The notes: generated from the sequence alone by a model not told the origin. A stretch of 54,706 nucleotides of DNA from Desulfuromusa sp. (GCA_016744675.1 JADGDX010000016.1:1-54706), one strand, 5' to 3'; counted from the stretch's first letter, positions 44,600 through 53,921 are shown. Numbers and translations are program-made.

Positions 44600-45643
44600 T
44601 TAACGTCCTTTTCGCAAATTTTTCAAAATCAAAACGACCAACACAATTGCACAAAGCTGCATCAAGAAGGAATCAGAATGATGTGCATTGAGATCACCCC
44701 ATTGACTCACATCCAAGGAGAAGCTTCTATAAATAATATTTGTCAACCAGCCAAGGAGCAAGGAGCAAAAAGCAATTGATGCTAAATAGACAATAATTGC
44801 TGACTTACCTAAGTATCGACTTACAACAGTGATCGTTGCAGCATTTGTTGCCGGACCAGCCAACAAAAAAACCAGCGCTGCTCCAGGTGAAAGTCCCTTA
44901 AGAACCAATGCTGCAGCCACCGGAGTTGAAGCACTTGCACAAATATAAAGGGGAATTCCTATTCCCAGCATCAGCACAAGCGAGAGGAATTCATTGTCAA
45001 AATATCGGGCAAAAAAATCAGCTGGAACCAAAGTAGAGATCAAGCTAGCAACACCGATACCAATCAATAACCACTTGCCAATATCTCCAAGGAGGGTACC
45101 AAAAGCATAAGTTAGACCATCACGCAGACGCATGAAATGCGTTTTTTTCTTGCGCAGCGAATCCTCTGCTTCTGCTACCGAGCAACAACACGTTTTATCA
45201 GCACTCGCATCGGCAACTAATGGTTGATTATCTGGAAGTATGTTGACCAGTAGCCCTGCGGTCATTGCAGTTATTAATGAGAAGATAGGCCTTAAAATTG
45301 TCATAACGGGATCAAGTAGTGCCCACGTGATCGCAACAGAATCAACTCCCGTTTCAGGAACAGACACCAGAAACGCAGCTGTCGCCCCCTTCCCCGCCCC
45401 CTGCTTACGTAATTCAACGGCAGCCGGTATGACCCCGCAAGAACAAAGCGGCAAAGGCACCCCGAAGATGGATGCTTTTAGAACAGACGCTGCACTTTGC
45501 CCTCCGAGATGCTTAGCGATCAATTTGTCAGGAAGATAAGCTTTAAGGATACCGGCAGAAAAAAAACCGAACAAAACATAAGGAGCCGATTCAACTAATA
45601 TTTTCCAGCATTCAACAAAGAAATCGACTAAAAAATCTACCAT
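44600..45643 (-). CDS. SO_0444/ArsP-like metal efflux permease
   Basis: Starting at 45643 with AGGAAAAAGC upstream gives 347 residues with about eight TM helices. The family-specific FGVPLPLCSCGVIPAAVELRKQGAG near 50 carries a CSC metal-binding motif. A cytoplasmic linker with CCCSVAEAEDSLRKKK could bind metal, and ASTPVAAALVLKGLSPGAAL and PATNAATITV follow. This layout is that of the DUF318 permeases, which export Cu, Zn or arsenicals. The specificity is open. Confidence 0.85.
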   Translation of the reverse strand: MVDFLVDFFVECWKILVESAPYVLFGFFSAGILKAYLPDKLIAKHLGGQSAASVLKASIFGVPLPLCSCGVIPAAVELRKQGAGKGATAAFLVSVPETGVDSVAITWALLDPVMTILRPIFSLITAMTAGLLVNILPDNQPLVADASADKTCCCSVAEAEDSLRKKKTHFMRLRDGLTYAFGTLLGDIGKWLLIGIGVASLISTLVPADFFARYFDNEFLSLVLMLGIGIPLYICASASTPVAAALVLKGLSPGAALVFLLAGPATNAATITVVSRYLGKSAIIVYLASIAFCSLLLGWLTNIIYRSFSLDVSQWGDLNAHHSDSFLMQLCAIVLVVLILKNLRKGR

Positions 45644-45788
45644 GCTTTTTCCTATTAATTCTCTCAACATAAAAACAACAGCAATCGCTTCTATCAATAC
45701 TATACCAATTGTTGACTATTTCAGTCACCATTGTCGGCAATTTTATTTTCCCCTTGTAAAGATTGCAGAATAACCTTCCTTAAATATA

Positions 45789-45841
45789 TTGACATTCAGA
45801 TTAATGAATATTACGATAGCGTGCATATGCACGTTAATCTG
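45789..45841 (+). promoter_or_regulatory. Sigma-70-type promoter overlapped by palindromic operator
   Basis: TTGACA (45789-45794) and TACGAT (45812-45817) are 17 bases apart. The 12-bp perfect palindrome GTGCATATGCAC lies at 45821-45832, over the expected start point. A wider pair, CAGATTAA (45797-45804) and TTAATCTG (45834-45841), flanks it. This looks like a repressor target for the gene at 45875. Confidence 0.6.
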
Positions 45842-45874
45842 CCCCCAGATCAAACATCAAAATTCGAGGATATC

Positions 45875-46312
45875 ATGCCAGACGTTAGTATTTATCGGAA
45901 CAACACTGAAAAACCCTTTGAAACCTTCCTACAAGACTTGAGCGATAAAATTGAAGGGGCTGGTTTTAGCATTCAACATCGCGACAAATCAGACCTAATT
46001 GCATTTTATCAGGGAGAAGGGGTTACCATCCCCGGGAACTACCGCCACATTATGCTTCAAATCTGCAAACCCCAAAATTCGGGAAAATCTCTCCCTTCCA
46101 ATCCGGAAAGAAGCGTTTTTGTGCAAAAGTTTATTTTCATTTACAACCAGGGAGGGAAAACCGAAATTCGTTTTCTCAACTATTCCGAGAATCTCATCGG
46201 TGAACTCCTTGGCCACAACGAGTTTGAACAAGGTCCATCGGATGACATGTTTGCCGAAGGGATGCACAAAACATTTACGAACATGGAAAAAATTATCCAG
46301 TCTGCCGTTTAA
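45875..46312 (+). CDS. Hypothetical protein distantly like DUF302
   Basis: The ATG at 45875 behind GAGGATATC gives 145 residues, MPDVSIYRNNTEKPFETFLQ. LSDKIEGAGFSIQH, IMLQICKPQNSGKSLPSNPE and FIFIYNQGGKTEIRFLNYS vaguely follow the DUF302 layout, but this is by eye. A longer start at 45731 would cross the promoter and palindrome and is rejected. The protein is soluble, with no signal peptide. A terminator-like repeat follows. Confidence 0.65.
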   Translation: MPDVSIYRNNTEKPFETFLQDLSDKIEGAGFSIQHRDKSDLIAFYQGEGVTIPGNYRHIMLQICKPQNSGKSLPSNPERSVFVQKFIFIYNQGGKTEIRFLNYSENLIGELLGHNEFEQGPSDDMFAEGMHKTFTNMEKIIQSAV

Positions 46313-46324
46313 TTTAATTCGCTT

Positions 46325-46363
46325 TGCTGCAGGGAGTGACATTTAATTTCACTCCCTGCAGCA
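46325..46363. terminator. Perfect 15-bp inverted repeat after the DUF302-like gene
   Basis: A 15-bp stem (46325-46339 with 46349-46363) closes a 9-base loop, just after the stop codon. No T-run follows. The GCAGGGAGT core matches the 38729 repeat. Confidence 0.6.
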
Positions 46364-46484
46364 TTCACACCCCTCACCCCCACCCGGCGGTGTTTCTATT
46401 TAACAGCACATCAAATTTTGGATTGTTTTGTTGATCCACTCAATTTATCCTGATACGACATTTTAAATTCAACAAGGGGAATAC

Positions 46485-48176
46485 ATGCGCTATTTCTGCT
46501 CTAAAGATTGTTACGATTTTTGCGAGTTCAATATCGAATCCATGCCTTCGGGCCACGCGACCTTTGAACCCATCGCAAAGCCTTGGGAAGAAAAAGGCTT
46601 TGTCTGCAGTAAACTCACAGGGTTTTATCAGCGGGAGACGGAACAGCCAGCTGAACCTTTTATCGTTTCAAATGGGATAAAAAAGAACTGCTCGGATCAA
46701 GAGGCTCTAGACTTTGCAGCGTCACTCCTACACACCCATAGACAGGGAAGAATACTTACCTTACGTGGAAGTGGCAGTCTCGGTTTAATAATGAAATATT
46801 GGGAAGTCCTTCTGACTCAGTTACCTGGGACAGAAATAATCGAAAGCGGTATCTGCGATACAACCGGTGATCAGGCCCACATGGATGATTTTGGCATTCT
46901 CAAAAATCCCCCTTTAGAAAACCTTGAGGAGGTAAACACCATCCTTCTCTTTGGCAAGAATGCTCGCGTGACCAGTCCACATCTCTATGCCCGCTTGCTA
47001 CAATTAAAAAAGCAAGGGAAAAAGATCATTTACATTGATCCCGTTCAAGCCGAAACAGCCTCCATTGCTGATCACTACATTCCAATAAAGCCAGGAAGTG
47101 ATGGCTGCCTCGCTGCTCTCTTATTGAGTCGCCTAGGGATAGAAAAGCAACAAGAGGAAAAAGACCTGCAAGCTGTCTGCGCTATTTCTGACGCAGACCT
47201 GATGACATTACAAGACACCATCGATGAAGGAAAAACTGCCTTTATCTGTGGATATGGTATGCAGCGCTACTTCAACGGAAAGAACTCATTTCAGTGGGTT
47301 AACCGTCTCGCTGTCTTAACTGGAAACATCGACAATCTTTTCATGGGTCACTCTTCAACAAAAGATCTGGTTAAACCATCCATAACTAAACGCCCTGAAC
47401 TATCACTAGCTCAAGCGGTAGAAGCCATGGAGCAAGGCAGTGTCGATCTGTTAGTGGTAATAGCGGCAAATCCACTGGTTTCTTTCCCTGATTCAAATCG
47501 TTGGAAAAAAATCCTCGAGAAGCAAAAATGCATAGTTGTCGATGTTTGTAATACGCCGACCACCCAACAAGCTGATTGCCTATTGGCTGTTGGCGGAATG
47601 TTTGCTCAGCCTGATGTTCAAGGCAGCTTCTTTTTTGAGGGAAAGGCTACACGTACCACCTCGTTCTTAGAAAATCGGCTTTCTGACAGTGACGTTATTT
47701 TGGAACTTGCTAAGCGCCTAGACTTATCTGTCGATATAACTTCTCCCGAAAACGTTCAAGAGAAAAAGCTGACTGGCAGACGGACTTATCACCAGGAAAA
47801 CCTCCCCTTAAAGGTTCCCACAAAAACAGACACCGGACTGCGCATGCTCACATCATCGAGCAGTGATTGGCTTAATTCGCAGGTTCCCCCTCGAGCGTCA
47901 AAAAGAGATACTGTTGCCCATATCAGCAGTACAACTGCACAGAGCTACGGCCTTCAAGATCAAGGAAAGATTCGGGTGATTGGTGAGTGCGGTTCCTTTG
48001 AAACAATATGTTCCATTTCAGACCGCGTTGACGACAATACTGTCCTCGTTTATAAAAGCCGTGAGATGTTAAAAGGTTGGCCCAACATGGCGGTATCACA
48101 CCATGAAACGGATGCAGATAACGGTATTGCCCTCTATGAAGCAACTGTCACGTTACAATCGCTTTGTGATCAATAG
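46485..48176 (+). CDS. Molybdopterin oxidoreductase-family protein (short, FdhA-like)
   Basis: A 563-residue protein starts MRYFCSKDCYDFCEFNIE, then KGFVCSKLTGF: four cysteines fit one [4Fe-4S] cluster near the N-terminus. It then follows the bis-MGD fold (LRGSGSLGLIMKYWEVLLTQLPGTEIIESGICDTTGDQA, ILLFGKNARVTSPHL, VVIAANPLVSFPDSNRW, GMFAQPDVQGSFFF). The C-terminal aspartate-like barrel (VAHISSTTAQSYGLQDQGKIRVIG) is present. At 563 residues it is shorter than typical formate dehydrogenase or thiosulfate reductase. No partner subunits are adjacent, so the electron acceptor is unknown. Confidence 0.82.
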   Translation: MRYFCSKDCYDFCEFNIESMPSGHATFEPIAKPWEEKGFVCSKLTGFYQRETEQPAEPFIVSNGIKKNCSDQEALDFAASLLHTHRQGRILTLRGSGSLGLIMKYWEVLLTQLPGTEIIESGICDTTGDQAHMDDFGILKNPPLENLEEVNTILLFGKNARVTSPHLYARLLQLKKQGKKIIYIDPVQAETASIADHYIPIKPGSDGCLAALLLSRLGIEKQQEEKDLQAVCAISDADLMTLQDTIDEGKTAFICGYGMQRYFNGKNSFQWVNRLAVLTGNIDNLFMGHSSTKDLVKPSITKRPELSLAQAVEAMEQGSVDLLVVIAANPLVSFPDSNRWKKILEKQKCIVVDVCNTPTTQQADCLLAVGGMFAQPDVQGSFFFEGKATRTTSFLENRLSDSDVILELAKRLDLSVDITSPENVQEKKLTGRRTYHQENLPLKVPTKTDTGLRMLTSSSSDWLNSQVPPRASKRDTVAHISSTTAQSYGLQDQGKIRVIGECGSFETICSISDRVDDNTVLVYKSREMLKGWPNMAVSHHETDADNGIALYEATVTLQSLCDQ

Positions 48177-48435
48177 AATCTTAACTTTTGGATATAAATT
48201 CACGAATCGACAAGACCACCTCCCTCCTTGCCGAATGTAGCTGAGCACTACACATCATAAAACGCACAACGGCTCCAAAAATACGCAGCTTAGCGCGGCA
48301 ACTAAAAATAATTATCAAGCGATGATTAGCCCTACAGAATTATTTTATTTTCTAAAAGACTAATTAATTCTAATCTGCTAAACTTTAGATCATCATATCA
48401 AAAAATGAGCTCTTCCACTGCAGAGGGGGAAATAA

Positions 48436-48864
48436 ATGCGCTGTATTCCATTACTAATATGCCTACTTCTATTCTCCGTACCTGTTTGGGCCGACGACAT
48501 CGCCATCATCAAAAGTCTTGATGGCTCGGTCAAAATCAAACGTGCGGAACAAGTTCTCATAGCTGAAAAAAGTCATAACCTTCAGTCCGGGGACATCCTT
48601 ATCACAGGTAAAGACAGCCATATCGGGGTCATCTTTCATGATGGCAGCGTTCTCACTCTTAAAGAGAACAGTTTTCTTCGGGTTAATGATTTTGAGTTTA
48701 AGCCGATAGAAAACAAATTCAAGTTCAACCTCAAACTTAAAAAAGGGGCTGCTCTGTTTCAATCGGGTAAAATCGGGACTCTATCACCTGAGAGTTTTAT
48801 TTTTGAGATTCCCGAAGGAACTATTGGTATCCGTGGGACAAAATTCCTGGTCGAAGTGAAATGA
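48436..48864 (+). CDS. FecR-domain periplasmic protein
   Basis: A 142-residue protein with a signal peptide (about 1-19, VPVWADD), followed by a FecR domain: IAIIKSLDGSVKIKRAEQVL, LQSGDILITGKDSHIGVIFHDGSVLTLKENSFLRV and the C-terminal FEIPEGTIGIRGTKFLVEV. FecR domains commonly occur with CHASE2 proteins. The gene for an OmpA-family lipoprotein follows at once. AGGGGGAAATAA precedes the ATG. Confidence 0.88.
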   Translation: MRCIPLLICLLLFSVPVWADDIAIIKSLDGSVKIKRAEQVLIAEKSHNLQSGDILITGKDSHIGVIFHDGSVLTLKENSFLRVNDFEFKPIENKFKFNLKLKKGAALFQSGKIGTLSPESFIFEIPEGTIGIRGTKFLVEVK

Positions 48865-48872
48865 GGTTTGCT

Positions 48873-49463
48873 ATGAAGAATCTACATTTATTACTTTTGT
48901 TGTTGCTCTCACTGGTTTTATGCTCATGTTCCACAAGCCGCGTTATTCTTTTAGAAAACAATAAAGACACTAATGCAATCGTCATTAAAACTAAATCGGC
49001 AGAATTGGTCTTAGATGAAACAAACACTTACGCAGACATTTCTTCAATAGCAGCACCCACAGCAATTAAAAAAATAACCAAGGAAGAATTGCAACAATCC
49101 TATGGTTCACTCATTGCTTCTGCCCCTAAGCCTCCAATCAACTTTTTGATCTACTTTGAACCCAGTACCGTTGTCATGACATCTCAATCACAACAACTCT
49201 TCCCGGAAGTCCATAAAGCCATTGAAGAAAGGCTTCCATGTGATGTCAACATCATCGGTCATGCAGATAGCACCGGTTCAAAAGAATATAACACCGAACT
49301 CTCTCTCAAACGAGCAAAGCAGATTGAACACTGGTTAATAAAACAAAAACTCGACATTTCAAATATCAGCGTTGAGTCCTATGGTGAGGAAGATCCATTG
49401 ATCCCCACCGCTGATGGGGTTGCAGAGCCACGCAATCGCAGAGTAGAAATCCTTATCCGCTAG
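48873..49463 (+). CDS. OmpA-family lipoprotein
   Basis: Starting at the ATG at 48873, with TGAGG upstream, gives 196 residues. A lipoprotein signal peptide (lipobox LCSCS, Cys near residue 17) is followed by a C-terminal OmpA-like peptidoglycan-binding domain with NIIGHADSTGSKEYNTELSLKRAKQIEHWL and EPRNRRVEILIR. An alternative start at 48861 overlaps the stop of the FecR gene as ATGA. Such proteins anchor signalling complexes to the cell wall. It lies between the FecR and CHASE2 genes. Confidence 0.86.
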   Translation: MKNLHLLLLLLLSLVLCSCSTSRVILLENNKDTNAIVIKTKSAELVLDETNTYADISSIAAPTAIKKITKEELQQSYGSLIASAPKPPINFLIYFEPSTVVMTSQSQQLFPEVHKAIEERLPCDVNIIGHADSTGSKEYNTELSLKRAKQIEHWLIKQKLDISNISVESYGEEDPLIPTADGVAEPRNRRVEILIR

Positions 49464-49545
49464 ATGATGCTCATTGGCGCTACAAGGAGTCACAACCTCG
49501 TATAAGTAAAAGAATAATGATTCTAAAAGAACAATAGGCTTACGA

Positions 49546-51546
49546 ATGAAATTTTTGCCTAAAATAATAACTATTTGCCTTATAGCTTTGGGCATTCATT
49601 TTCTCAGCTACATCAGTGGTGCAGTCCCCTTTATTGACTTCCGCGTCTTTGACTTATTGTCAATCAACAAAAAAGCTCCTTTTAATCAGACCTCAAATAC
49701 AACTGTCGTTGTTGAGATTGACGAGAAAAGCCTAGAACAGTTTGGCCAATGGCCGTGGCCCCGATTATTGCTTGCAAAAGGGCTTGAAGAGATACTGCGC
49801 CAACATCCTGCTGCTGTTGGCCTGGATATTTTTTTCCCCGAGCCAGACAGAACGTCTCCACAACAAATTACCAACTTCTATCAACAAACGCTTGGCCTTG
49901 AAATTCAACTTAACGACTTCCCTCCAGACCTTCTTGATCACGATCTCATTATGGCCCATATTTTACAGAGCGGGCCCATCATTTTGCCTCTCTTTTCTTC
50001 AGCAAGAGGAGCAACCAATGATTGCGACTTAACAGCAGGTTCTTTGCTCTCACTTCCCAACGGCCTGCATTTACCGCAGTCCCAAAGCCTACTTTGTAAC
50101 ACTCCGGTTTTACAGAAATCAGCGCAAGGTTTCGGATATATTAATGCAGCAATAGATAATGACGGAATTTTCAGACGCCAGTCTTTAGTCATGGAATATA
50201 ACGGGTCGGTCGTACCAAACCTTGCCCTAGCGATGCTCCGTCAAGTCGACCCCAATTTGCATGTCAATGTTTCAGACGATGACTGGTCGTCAGGAACAAT
50301 TTCGTTTATTGACCGACAAATCCCCTTTAACCGAAAGGGAGAAATCCTCAACCGCCTCTACTCCGAAGAGGTTTTCACCAGAGTCTCAATGACGGATCTT
50401 ATTTCAGGAGCAGTACCAGATTCTTTGTTGACGGGAAAATTGGTTCTTATTGGTGCAACAGCCGCCGGCCTTTACGACCAATATATGACTGCAAGTGGAG
50501 ATATCATTCCTGGAGTGTTTATTCATGCCGCACTGCTCGAAAACATCATGCAAGGTCAACTTATTTATCAACCTGAAACGGCAAAAAAAACCGTTCAGAT
50601 TCTCTCCTTCATCTGTTCCTTACTTATTGTTTGGCTTGTATTTGAGCGCCACTACCTGATTTCATGGATTGTTTTTCTCGGCACAACAACACTTGCACTC
50701 ATCTTTTCATGGTATCAGTTACAACAAGGACAATATCTCTCAATTGGTTTCTTTCTTGCTCCATTTTCATTTCTATTTTTCATTATTTCTCTGTTCTTTT
50801 CGGTTCTCCATTACGTCGAAAGAAAATGTTTCCTTGAAGATTTGGGGGATGCTCACTCAGCGACAATTGACAGTATGACCATGGTCGCCGAGAGTCGTGA
50901 CGTTGAAACTGGCGCACATATCATCAGAACTAAAGAATATGTCAAGATGCTGGCTGAACACCTTTACAAGAACACAACTCAAAGACAATATCTGTCGCAG
51001 CACACCCTTGAACTCCTTTACCGGGCGGCCCCACTTCACGATATTGGCAAAGTTGGTATTCCTGATATCATTTTACAAAAACCAGGGGCACTGAATGATC
51101 GAGAACTCAACGTTATGCGTAGTCACGTGAGTATCGGTAGAACCATCATTGCAAACGCCATCAACAGCTATAATAAAACCAATGAATTTTTAACAATTGC
51201 AGAAAACATTACTTACACTCATCACGAAAAATGGGACGGAACCGGATACCCTCTGGGACTTAAAGGCGAAGAGATCCCATTAGAAGGGCGCTTGATGGCC
51301 TTGGCTGATGTGTATGATGCTCTGATAAGTAAGCGATGCTACAAAGAGCCGATGTCATTTGAAGAAGCAGAAGAAATTATCTTAACTGATAGTGGCAGGC
51401 ATTTTGATCCAACCATTGTTGCTGCATTTGATGAGTTGAAGGAGAGTTTCAGAGACGTTGCCCAAAGGTACCAAGAAGGGTGCGAGATTAATGCTCTACA
51501 TCTGGACCCTAAGTACATCTTAAGTGAGACACACGGGGGCAGCTAA
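49546..51546 (+). CDS. CHASE2 sensor with C-terminal HD-GYP phosphodiesterase
   Basis: A 666-residue protein: an N-terminal TM helix (about 5-25), a CHASE2 extracellular sensor (about 30-340; TTVVVEIDEKSLEQFGQWPWPR, AVGLDIFFPEPDRT, GYINAAIDNDGIFRR), three TM helices (about 345-425), then an HD-GYP domain. The HD is in APLHDIGKVGIPD near 496, HHEKWDGTGYPLGL near 560 gives the GYP motif, and RLMALADVYDAL follows. HD-GYP proteins hydrolyse cyclic di-GMP. The FecR and OmpA genes upstream probably form a sensing complex with it. Confidence 0.93.
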   Translation: MKFLPKIITICLIALGIHFLSYISGAVPFIDFRVFDLLSINKKAPFNQTSNTTVVVEIDEKSLEQFGQWPWPRLLLAKGLEEILRQHPAAVGLDIFFPEPDRTSPQQITNFYQQTLGLEIQLNDFPPDLLDHDLIMAHILQSGPIILPLFSSARGATNDCDLTAGSLLSLPNGLHLPQSQSLLCNTPVLQKSAQGFGYINAAIDNDGIFRRQSLVMEYNGSVVPNLALAMLRQVDPNLHVNVSDDDWSSGTISFIDRQIPFNRKGEILNRLYSEEVFTRVSMTDLISGAVPDSLLTGKLVLIGATAAGLYDQYMTASGDIIPGVFIHAALLENIMQGQLIYQPETAKKTVQILSFICSLLIVWLVFERHYLISWIVFLGTTTLALIFSWYQLQQGQYLSIGFFLAPFSFLFFIISLFFSVLHYVERKCFLEDLGDAHSATIDSMTMVAESRDVETGAHIIRTKEYVKMLAEHLYKNTTQRQYLSQHTLELLYRAAPLHDIGKVGIPDIILQKPGALNDRELNVMRSHVSIGRTIIANAINSYNKTNEFLTIAENITYTHHEKWDGTGYPLGLKGEEIPLEGRLMALADVYDALISKRCYKEPMSFEEAEEIILTDSGRHFDPTIVAAFDELKESFRDVAQRYQEGCEINALHLDPKYILSETHGGS

Positions 51547-51555
51547 CACTCTGAT

Positions 51556-52398
51556 TTACCCTCTTTTCTGTCGGACATAGACCCACCAATAGATCACACC
51601 GACAAAAAGACCCCCACCAACAAAATTGCCCAGCGTCACGCTTATCAGATTACTCTGCCACATAGTCCCCCAACTTAGTTGATCAAGCACAGCGGGATCA
51701 AGTCCAGAGGCAGAACATGCTCCCGGAAGTTTTTTGGCAAGGATCCCCGCAGGAATAAAGTACATATTAGCAATAGCGTGCTCAAAGCCTGATGCGACAA
51801 AAGCCATAATAGGGAAGAAAATTCCAAGTATCTTTCCACCGATATCTTTTGCCGCCATCGCTTGTAATACAGCGAGACAGACAAGCCAGTTGCACCCCAC
51901 CGCACGAAAGAAGTAAGCCCAGCTGTGAGAATGGCCGACAACCTCATGACTAACTTTTGCAGAGGCAATTTGCAAAGCGGTTCCTCCAAAAACACCGTCC
52001 ATAATCCCAGTCTGACCAACTATCATCCAAGCGAGAAAAATTGACCCCGCAAGGTTCCCCAAATAGACCCAAACCCAATTACGCATCACTTGAGTAAAGG
52101 TTATTTTTTTCTCCAAAAAGGCTGCGGTCATCAAAGTGTTCCCCGTCCAAAGTTCAGAACCGGGAATAATCACCAACATCAAGCCAAGACTAAAAACAGC
52201 ACCTACAAAAAACTTTTTAATCCCAATCCATGCAAAATCCCCACTCCCGACAATCGTTGCCAGATGTGCGGCAAATCCAATATAGGCTCCGGCTAAAAAT
52301 CCGAGGAGCAGAAGCTGCAGGGTTGATCGCTGAATCTTCGCTTCACACCAAGTAACCAGAGATGATGCTAACTCTTCTGGGGTCAGGTAATTTTTCAT
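51556..52398 (-). CDS. Formate/nitrite transporter family channel
   Basis: A 280-residue protein with six TM helices. Family hallmarks are GSELWTGNTLMTAAFLEKKIT (third helix), NWVWVYLGNLAGSIFLAWM, ASAKVSHEVVG, GCNWLVCLAVLQAMAAKDIGGKILGIFFPIMAFVASGFEHAIANMYFIPAG. These match FocA/NirC pentameric channels that carry formate, nitrite or hydrosulfide. The substrate cannot be chosen from sequence alone. Confidence 0.92.
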   Translation of the reverse strand: MKNYLTPEELASSLVTWCEAKIQRSTLQLLLLGFLAGAYIGFAAHLATIVGSGDFAWIGIKKFFVGAVFSLGLMLVIIPGSELWTGNTLMTAAFLEKKITFTQVMRNWVWVYLGNLAGSIFLAWMIVGQTGIMDGVFGGTALQIASAKVSHEVVGHSHSWAYFFRAVGCNWLVCLAVLQAMAAKDIGGKILGIFFPIMAFVASGFEHAIANMYFIPAGILAKKLPGACSASGLDPAVLDQLSWGTMWQSNLISVTLGNFVGGGLFVGVIYWWVYVRQKRG

Positions 52399-52435
52399 AA
52401 CGAATTATCTCACAAAAAAGTCTCAAGAAACAAAA

Positions 52436-53482
52436 TCAGGACTCTAAATCAGGATACTCTACCACACTGCCATCGCTGGCACGGATCAGGAGATTCCCAT
52501 CCGTTTTTTTCACATAATGGGGAACCAGAGGAACCTTGCCCTTCCCTTCTGGAAGATCGATCACATAATGTGGTGATGCCAAGCCCGACACCGGGCCACG
52601 CAGCGAATCCATAATCTCTAAGCCGGAAGAAACCGATGTCCTAAAATGTCCAGTTCCCCGAACAAGGTCCATATGATGTAAGTAATAAGGTTTGACTCGC
52701 ATCTTCAGCAAACCACGAAAAAGAGTGCTCATTGTGTCGGGGTTATCATTGACACCGCGGAGCAAAACGGTTTGGTTCCCCAGAACAATTCCAGCATCAG
52801 CCAATTGCGTACAGGCTGCGATTGCCTCCGCTGTCAATTCCACAGGGTGGTTAAAATGGGTATTCACATAAAGGGGATGGAATGACTTTAACATCGCACA
52901 CAAGCGTTCTGTGATCCGTTCTGGCAATGTGACCAGGACCCGTGTTCCAATGCGAATCATTTCAACGTGTGGAATCGAATAAATTCGGGCAAGCAAATCT
53001 TGCAGAACAGAATCGGGAAGCAAGAGAGGATCTCCACCAGAAAAAATCACATCACGAATTTGCGTATTTTGAGCAATATAGTCAATACCCTCACGTAATT
53101 CACGAAAACTTATCGCCATGTCTGCACAACCAATTTTGCGTTTGCGTGTGCAAAAGCGACAGTAACTGGCGCAGCTTCCCGCCACAAGAAAAATTACCCG
53201 GTCGGCGTAACGATGAATGACTGTAGGAACTGGGGAGTGATTCTCTTCATCGAGAGGGTCGAGCAAACCGTTATCGTCTAGCTCCAATACATCAGGGACA
53301 CATTGCTTCCAGATCGGGTCACCAACATGCTTTATCAAACCTAAATAATACGGGGTAATCCTCATTGGGTATTTCGCTTCAACCGACTGGAGAGGTTGAG
53401 GATCAAAATCAAAATGGGTAGCAAGCTGCGTTGCAGTTGTCACACTTGCTTTTAAGGATTGCTGCCAAACACCCTGAGACAT
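52436..53482 (-). CDS. KamA-family radical SAM protein (lysine 2,3-aminomutase/EpmB-like)
   Basis: A 348-residue protein with the radical SAM cysteines in GSCASYCRFCTRKRKIG near 105-120, FSGGDPLLLPD, HPLYVNTHFNHPVELT, GNQTVLLRGVNDN and MRVKPYYLHHMDLVRGTGHFRT, which are shared by lysine 2,3-aminomutase and the EF-P modifier EpmB. At 348 residues it is closer in length to EpmB. No EpmA or standard EF-P gene lies in the window; EfpL (40209) is not modified, as far as known. The start lies one base downstream of the next gene's stop. Confidence 0.88.
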   Translation of the reverse strand: MSQGVWQQSLKASVTTATQLATHFDFDPQPLQSVEAKYPMRITPYYLGLIKHVGDPIWKQCVPDVLELDDNGLLDPLDEENHSPVPTVIHRYADRVIFLVAGSCASYCRFCTRKRKIGCADMAISFRELREGIDYIAQNTQIRDVIFSGGDPLLLPDSVLQDLLARIYSIPHVEMIRIGTRVLVTLPERITERLCAMLKSFHPLYVNTHFNHPVELTAEAIAACTQLADAGIVLGNQTVLLRGVNDNPDTMSTLFRGLLKMRVKPYYLHHMDLVRGTGHFRTSVSSGLEIMDSLRGPVSGLASPHYVIDLPEGKGKVPLVPHYVKKTDGNLLIRASDGSVVEYPDLES

Positions 53483-53483
53483 G

Positions 53484-53921
53484 TTATCTCTCCATCGGCC
53501 GCTGAGCAGACCGCAGCGCCCAGGCCACGACCATTAGTACCAATAGTCCAGCATCACGTAGCAATGCAGCCAAAGGGCTGGTTGGATTAGAAGAATCGGG
53601 TTTAAAGCAGCCACAATCGATATCAAAACCGCGAAGGATTGCTGAGGTGAGGACAACCATAAACACAACATTGAGGACAAACAAAACCAAAATGGCAGGG
53701 CGAACTCGCATATTGAGCAAAAGTAATAAACCACACAGCAATTCAAGGTAAGGAAGAATCGAAGCAACAAGATAATTCCACGCGTAAGGAAGAATCTGAT
53801 AATTGGCTATCTGGCCAGCGAAGGCCACGATATCATTTGATTTGACTACCCCTGCATAGATAAAGACGGCGGCTAAAGTGAAGCGACTGAACTGATATGC
53901 ACCCTTTCCTAAGAGTATCAT
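53484..53921 (-). CDS. MauE/DoxX-family redox-associated membrane protein
   Basis: The ATG at 53921 behind GGGGGGCAGGA gives 145 residues and about four TM helices. FTLAAVFIYAGVVKSNDIVAFAGQIANYQIL and LPYLELLCGLLLLLNMRVRPAI follow the MauE/DoxX pattern. DIDCGCFKPDSSNP carries a CxC typical of redox-associated members. It overlaps the rhodanese gene end by four bases, and may help deliver reductant to periplasmic disulfides or sulfur enzymes. Confidence 0.86.
   Translation of the reverse strand: MILLGKGAYQFSRFTLAAVFIYAGVVKSNDIVAFAGQIANYQILPYAWNYLVASILPYLELLCGLLLLLNMRVRPAILVLFVLNVVFMVVLTSAILRGFDIDCGCFKPDSSNPTSPLAALLRDAGLLVLMVVAWALRSAQRPMER

Noticed and set aside
45731..45874. Longer start for the DUF302-like protein
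   Set aside because: It would place the promoter and palindromes inside the coding region; GAGGA precedes the ATG at 45875.
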